DNA of 64,000 nt. Source: Bacteroidota bacterium. Its GTDB lineage: Bacteria > Bacteroidota > Bacteroidia > B-17B0 > Aurantibacillaceae. Positions 63,275-64,000 of the stretch are shown one piece after another. Location of the stretch: assembly GCA_025362395.1 (NCBI GenBank), contig JANYGK010000037.1, positions 1-64,000 on the forward strand. The letters are read 5' to 3'. Position numbers and translations under genes: made by a program. The notes below the pieces were generated by a model. That model was not told where the DNA came from. It saw only the letters and a list, made by a program, of their open reading frames with translations, and did no database searches. Position 1 is the stretch's first letter, and each line of letters starts with the position of its first letter.

Positions 63275-63406
63275 TAAACCAAATCTCATATCTTATCTTT
63301 TGCGTCTTACGGATGTTTCTTTATTCAGCGAGATTCATATCGTATTTAAATTAAACCAAATCTCACATCTTACATCTTACATCTCAAATCTCACATCTCA
63401 TGTCTC
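63275..63406 (+). repeat. Intergenic simple repeats: doubled TAAACCAAATCTCAYATCTTA and heptamer run
   Basis: TAAACCAAATCTCATATCTTA (63275-63295) recurs as TAAACCAAATCTCACATCTTA (63352-63372). From 63365 to 63406 six 7-bp units follow without gaps (ACATCTT ACATCTT ACATCTC AAATCTC ACATCTC ATGTCTC) and end exactly at the base before the queG stop codon. The rest of the 239-bp spacer (63168-63274) holds weak hairpins (GCAT-CCGG/CCGGATGC; TGCCC/GGGCA) but no T-tract and no gene. Confidence 0.8.
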
Positions 63407-64000
63407 TTACCTCTTCCTAATAAATTCTAAATTTCGTTTCAAACCCTTGTACTTAGTGCGTTTTACCGGGCTGTTTTTAAATACGTTTCCAAATACCTCT
63501 TCCGTTATTTCGTTCCAGTCTTTCGAAGAATAATCCAATAAACCGGTTTTATTATTGAACTGCGGTTCACTATGCGGCATGCTAAACTTATTCCATGGGC
63601 ATACGTCTTGGCATACATCACAACCAAAAGCCCAGTCATTGAACTTATTTTTAAACTCGTTAGGAATAGTGTCTTTCAATTCAATGGTAAAATAGCTGAT
63701 GCATTTACTGCCGTCTACTACAAAAGGTTCCACAATGGCCTCCGTAGGGCATGCATCAATACAGCGGGTACAGGTGCCGCAATAATCTTTTATAGGCCCG
63801 TCATATTCCAGGTCAATGTCAATAATCAGTTCGGCAATAAAAAAGAAAGAGCCACGGTCCTTATTAATTAAATTGGCATTTTTTCCGATCCAACCGATGC
63901 CGCTTTTCTTTGCCCATGCTTTATCTAATACCGGTGCACTGTCAACAAAAGCCCGGCCGTTAACATCACCTATTTTTTCTTTCAGTATATTTAAAAACTC
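63407..64000 (-). CDS. queG: Epoxyqueuosine reductase, C-terminal part (5' end outside window)
   Basis: The frame is open to the window end, so the GTG at 63733 given in the track is internal. Reading on, the protein contains [20 protein letters not shown] and [10 protein letters not shown] (the cobalamin-binding domain) before the 4Fe-4S motif [16 protein letters not shown] and then [12 protein letters not shown]. It reduces epoxyqueuosine to queuosine in tRNA modification, using cobalamin and two 4Fe-4S clusters. About 198 residues are in the window. The stop codon touches the heptamer repeat. Confidence 0.93.
   Translation of the reverse strand, partial: EFLNILKEKIGDVNGRAFVDSAPVLDKAWAKKSGIGWIGKNANLINKDRGSFFFIAELIIDIDLEYDGPIKDYCGTCTRCIDACPTEAIVEPFVVDGSKCISYFTIELKDTIPNEFKNKFNDWAFGCDVCQDVCPWNKFSMPHSEPQFNNKTGLLDYSSKDWNEITEEVFGNVFKNSPVKRTKYKGLKRNLEFIRKR

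Noticed and set aside
1-64000. CRISPR array, tRNA or rRNA genes, prophage, conjugative element
   Set aside because: No regular spacer/repeat array, no cloverleaf-like stretch in the spacers, and no integrase, transposase or structural phage genes were seen.

Overview
The window reads as a piece of chromosome from a Gram-negative Bacteroidota bacterium, probably a Flavobacteriia- or Sphingobacteriia-like lineage. It is AT-rich. Exported proteins carry C-terminal type IX secretion (T9SS) sorting domains, TTG and GTG starts are frequent, and the S16 protein, DUF1294, DUF5522, ALDH7 and DUF6625 proteins look typical of the phylum. No rRNA, tRNA, CRISPR array or insertion-sequence transposase was seen. 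Genes are dense, and no gene-free stretch exceeds 300 bp.

Layout. 1-5 kb: T9SS cargo and small exported proteins around pabB. 5-11.5 kb: hemH, dxr, rseP, an OmpA-like lipoprotein, mscL and a DUF1294 protein. 11.6-19.4 kb: a SlyD-like FKBP, two aldehyde dehydrogenases, a CutA-like protein, YitT, a sigma-region-2-only protein, a RidA protein of the 2-aminomuconate deaminase type, and thiL. 19.5-23.8 kb: a complete dlt-type operon on the minus strand (dltC-dltD-dltX-dltB-dltA). 24-38 kb: tandem exported paralogues, a PLP enzyme, a separated Mla system (mlaD at 27.8 kb, mlaE-mlaF at 34.3 kb), an Fe-S/CCG oxidoreductase pair split by a four-helix-bundle (IVP/S23) element, rpsP, a universal stress protein, an RNA methyltransferase and rdgB. 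38.5-60.5 kb: a large surface-polysaccharide locus with Wzm/Wzt-type ABC export, many glycosyltransferases, acyltransferases, methyltransferases, an AsnB amidotransferase, a polysaccharide deacetylase and galE. 60.5-64 kb: a tandem AAA+ ATPase and the 3' part of queG.

The most notable system is the dlt operon. Besides the adenylating enzyme, carrier protein, MBOAT channel protein and DltD, it holds an unlisted 52-codon gene (22188-22346) between dltD and dltB. Its product has one membrane helix and ends FVYAQF, closely resembling the C-terminal acyl-acceptor motif of the Gram-positive microprotein DltX. Stop/start overlaps join it to both neighbours. Bacteroidota have no teichoic acids, so the acceptor polymer is unknown. 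The MBOAT protein also has Asn where the family's hallmark catalytic His is expected (MGIWNG instead of MGxWHG).

Other structure: several spacers hold 7-bp-periodic repeats with different 'words' (17.9, 30.1-30.6 and 63.4 kb). They abut or enter reading frames and resemble short-tandem-repeat families. The polysaccharide locus carries at least one gene remnant, the C-terminus of a second acyltransferase-3 protein, whose stop is still coupled to the next gene's start.
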